Assembly: GCA_016928495.1 (NCBI GenBank)
Contig: JAFGKQ010000281.1
Coordinates: forward strand, 1 to 7,407
DNA: 7,407 nt
Direction: 5' to 3'
DNA from: Candidatus Fermentibacterales bacterium
GTDB taxonomy: Bacteria > Fermentibacterota > Fermentibacteria > Fermentibacterales > JAFGKQ01
The notes under the pieces are model-generated. The model was not told the origin of the DNA and ran no database searches. It saw only the letters and a program-made list of their open reading frames with translations. Shown in pieces: positions 5,529 to 7,407 of the stretch. The stretch's first letter is position 1, and the number at the start of each line of letters is the position of its first letter. The position numbers were made by a program, and so were the translations under genes.

Positions 5529-6277
5529 TGAGGGCCGCCCGCAACGCACTGAGAATCGGCAGGGTGGAGCTGCTGCTCTACTTCAGGGATCACTCGGCGT
5601 TCTTCTTCACCCTGATCTTCCCCCTGATGCTGATGCTGCTGTTCGGCAGCATGTGGGGCAACTCCCCGTTCGAGGGCGAGGCCTTCGGCTTCATAGACTT
5701 CTCGGTCAGCGCCTTCATGGCAATGGTGATCGCGACCAGCGGGATCATGGTGTTGACCACCAACATCGCCGCCTACCGCGAGAGGGGCATCCTGAGGCGC
5801 TTCAGGGCATCGCCGGCTTCACCCGTCGCCGTTCTGCTCGGAGAGGTGATCGCGGTCTTCGCAGTGACCATCGCCGGAGTCGTCCTTCTCCTCCTGGCTG
5901 CGATCGTCCTCTGGGGCGTCAGGTTCTGGGGGAGCCTGCCTGAGTTCCTGGCCGCCTTCCTGCTCTGCAGCATCAGCCTCGCAGGTCTCGGCTTCATCCC
6001 GGCGAGTCTGGCGCGAACCGCCAGGGGCGGGCTCGTGGCCGCCAACCTGCTCTACTTCCCCATGCTCTTCCTGTCGGGGGCGGCGGTTCCCTTCCGGATG
6101 CTGCCGCCCTTCCTGAAAGGCTTCGCGCAGGCGCTTCCTCTGACCCATGCGGTAAGGCTGATGCAGGGGGTGTGGCTCGGCGGGAGCCTACTGGACTATC
6201 CGCTGGAGCTGGCTGTCCTCGTGGCGGTCATGCTCGCAGGACTGCTGGTGGCCTGTCTGTTCTTCCGCTGGGAATGA
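5528..6277 (+). CDS. ABC-2 type exporter permease (DrrB-like)
   Basis: This is a 249-residue inner-membrane permease. About six hydrophobic segments are visible: 22-42, 59-80, 103-130, 138-160, 167-188 and 224-246. Family landmarks are a cytoplasmic N-terminus with LLLYFRDHSAFFFTLIFPL, the YRERGILRRFRASP coupling loop (83-96) after TM2, and the ABC-2 signature region LFLSGAAVPFRMLPPF (180-195) followed by QALPLTHAVRLMQGVWLG. The ATG shares one base with the ATPase stop, and GAGGG sits about 5 nt upstream. With the ATPase it would form a homodimeric-permease exporter (two copies of each). Its stop is 10 nt from the convergent DUF481 gene. Substrate is unknown. Confidence 0.92.
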   Translation: MRAARNALRIGRVELLLYFRDHSAFFFTLIFPLMLMLLFGSMWGNSPFEGEAFGFIDFSVSAFMAMVIATSGIMVLTTNIAAYRERGILRRFRASPASPVAVLLGEVIAVFAVTIAGVVLLLLAAIVLWGVRFWGSLPEFLAAFLLCSISLAGLGFIPASLARTARGGLVAANLLYFPMLFLSGAAVPFRMLPPFLKGFAQALPLTHAVRLMQGVWLGGSLLDYPLELAVLVAVMLAGLLVACLFFRWE

Positions 6278-6287
6278 TCGGATCAGC

Positions 6288-7082
6288 TCACAGAGAGATC
6301 CTCAGCTCCAGGGTTATGCTCATGTCGATGCTCTCGCCCAGCTTCGAGGGCGGGATGTTGTAGTACTGGACCTCGTATCCCAGGAAGACGGAGACCTTCT
6401 CGCTCAGGAAGTTCTCGCTGCCCATGATGCCCGAGAAGTCCCAGTCGCGCCATTCCCTCAGGTCCCTGGTCGTCTCCCACGAGGCCGAGAACCTGAGGTA
6501 CCGGCTGGGATCCCACCTGATGGCTCCGCCTCCCAGCACCTTTGCGGTTCGCCTGGTCTCGCCATCGGTACTGACCCGTGTTTCCCAGAGGACTCCCACC
6601 TCCCAGTCGAGATCGACGTATTCGGTCGTCACCAGCCGCCTGCCGGGCACGACCAGGGCCGCGAAGGCCCTGCTGATCCCGGCGAAATAGTCTCTCTTCC
6701 AGTAGCCGCCCAGCCTGACGTAGTCCCTCTCGTCCAGGAACAGCTCGAGCTCAGGCTCGATCCTGATCCGCTCGAGGAACCTCTCCTCCATGCTCTCCCC
6801 ATAGGAGGCCTGAGCGTTGAGCTGAGCGCTCGACCACGGGTTGATGAGCTTCCTGGCGAGGTTCGCCCTCGCAGTGATCCTGATGCTCTGTGTGTTGCCG
6901 AGGGTCATGAAGCCGCCGCCACTCAGAGTGCCGCTCCAGGCGGAGCTGCCGGCCTGAGTCGAGGAAGAGCCGGTGTCAGGCTTGCCGGCGGAGCCCCGTC
7001 CGGGCACGAGCAGCAGGCAGAGGCCCGTCAGGGCCAGCCTAGCGGCTGAGCAGGACGAAGAGAGTGCTCTCGTTCTCGCCAT
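6288..7082 (-). CDS. DUF481 outer-membrane beta-barrel protein (YdiY-like)
   Basis: The protein has 264 residues from the ATG at 7082. The N-terminus is a signal peptide: basic region, core LALTGLCLLLV (16-26), then PGRGSAG. A low-complexity Ser/Gly/Thr linker (35-50) leads to WSGTLSGGGFMTLGNTQSIR (49-68), the typical first strands of DUF481 with the GNT turn. The rest alternates polar and hydrophobic residues as in a beta-barrel (EYVDLDWEVGVLWETRV, AIRWDPSRYLRFSASWE), ending with YYNIPPSKLGESIDMSITLE and RISL, like the family's closing strand. It should sit in the outer membrane; the physiological role of DUF481 proteins is poorly known. No ribosome site is visible before the ATG, and the gene overlaps the protease gene by 44 bp, suggesting coupled translation. 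A longer frame from GTG 7148 would bury the signal peptide and was not chosen. Confidence 0.8.
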   Translation of the reverse strand: MARTRALSSSCSAARLALTGLCLLLVPGRGSAGKPDTGSSSTQAGSSAWSGTLSGGGFMTLGNTQSIRITARANLARKLINPWSSAQLNAQASYGESMEERFLERIRIEPELELFLDERDYVRLGGYWKRDYFAGISRAFAALVVPGRRLVTTEYVDLDWEVGVLWETRVSTDGETRRTAKVLGGGAIRWDPSRYLRFSASWETTRDLREWRDWDFSGIMGSENFLSEKVSVFLGYEVQYYNIPPSKLGESIDMSITLELRISL

Positions 7083-7407
7083 CGCAGTTGGCAAGAGCGA
7101 AATAGGCCCCTGGCGGCAGGCACGGGCCCGCAGTCCAGAGAAGATCACTCCCCCCGGCAGGAAGAGGGCCTTCGTGAAGCGTCGAGACGACCCTGCCGGA
7201 CAGGTCCAGGATGGTCACCCTCACGGCGGCGGGTTCCGCCAGCTCGAGACGGACCGTCGCAGACTCCCTCGCCGGGGAGGGGCAGACTCTCATGCGGAGG
7301 CCTGCCGGCCGTGTGGGGGGCTCCGGCCCCGTGCCGAGAGCGAGGGCGGCCAGCACGGCTTCCAGAGCGCGTATCCTGCCGGAGCCGTAGTAGTTGTCCT
7401 TGCCGGC
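7039..7407 (-). CDS. C-terminal end of secreted subtilisin-like (S8) protease with FlgD/T9SS-like sorting domain (partial)
   Basis: The last 122 residues of a protein enter from the right edge, ending at TAG 7039-7041. The fragment opens with AGKDNYYGSGRIRALEAVLA, which matches the end of subtilase catalytic domains (GxGR[IV]xA helix after the Ser region); the catalytic triad lies outside the window. After a Pro-rich linker comes an Ig-like C-terminal domain: VCPSPARESATVRLELAE, AAVRVTILDLSGRVVSTL (60-77), GPLPAGGSDLLW and LPPGAYFALANCDGE, ending FVLLSR. This pattern is shared by FlgD Ig-like domains and type IX secretion type A sorting domains of FCB bacteria. The protease assignment rests on about 20 residues, so it is good but not certain; the C-terminal domain call is firmer. 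The DUF481 gene begins inside its 3' end. Confidence 0.78.
   Translation of the reverse strand, partial: AGKDNYYGSGRIRALEAVLAALALGTGPEPPTRPAGLRMRVCPSPARESATVRLELAEPAAVRVTILDLSGRVVSTLHEGPLPAGGSDLLWTAGPCLPPGAYFALANCDGENESTLFVLLSR

Noticed and set aside
4566-5549. A 327-codon minus-strand open frame opposite the ABC ATPase
   Set aside because: The plus strand encodes a complete ABC ATPase with all motifs; the reverse frame is His/Pro/Arg-rich and resembles no family.
1-7407. CRISPR arrays, tRNA or rRNA genes, insertion sequences, prophage genes
   Set aside because: No regularly spaced direct repeats, no cloverleaf or rRNA motifs, and no transposase or integrase motifs were seen on either strand.

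Overview
This is a G+C-rich bacterial window. It resembles genomes of the FCB-type candidate phyla (Fermentibacterota, Eisenbacteria, Krumholzibacteria and relatives). That placement is an inference from gene content: a subtilase ending in a FlgD/T9SS-like C-terminal domain, WD40-like envelope proteins, a TldD/TldE pair and a DUF481 porin-like protein. TGA ends most of the genes, so the standard stop-codon code applies.

Layout. 1-582 (minus) is the N-terminal part of a membrane-anchored protein with a helical stalk and the start of a WD40-like propeller. It is divergent from 714-1295 (plus), a small secreted protein with propeller-like strands. 1303-2541 and 2554-3897 (minus) are tldE and tldD, a two-gene operon for a TldD/TldE metalloprotease with the HExxxH motif intact in TldD. 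Upstream of tldD on the same strand, 4040-4288 holds a short gene that ordinary gene callers would miss or split because it has an in-frame TGA at codon 19. 4599-6277 (plus) is a DrrA/DrrB-type ABC exporter (ATPase plus permease, TGATG overlap). It converges on 6288-7082 (minus), a DUF481 outer-membrane beta-barrel protein, whose gene overlaps the 3' end of a subtilisin-like protease gene that enters from the right edge (7039-7407).

Most notable item. The 4040-4288 gene looks like an undescribed selenoprotein. It has a strong Shine-Dalgarno and ATG, an in-frame UGA, and then the same frame continues as a clear DUF4242 (SCO4226-like) domain. Starting 6 nt after the UGA there is a two-part stem-loop whose 3-nt apical loop has G at its second position, which fits the bacterial SECIS pattern. 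By my recollection of the family, the UGA falls where DUF4242 relatives carry a Cys. The selenoprotein gene, tldD and tldE are co-directional, but there is a 142-bp gap before tldD, so a shared transcript is only possible.

How the genes work together. Apart from the tldDE pair, the ABC exporter pair and the protease/DUF481 overlap, the units appear functionally independent. The envelope theme (secreted propellers, exporter, outer-membrane barrel, secreted protease) is consistent with a didermic cell.
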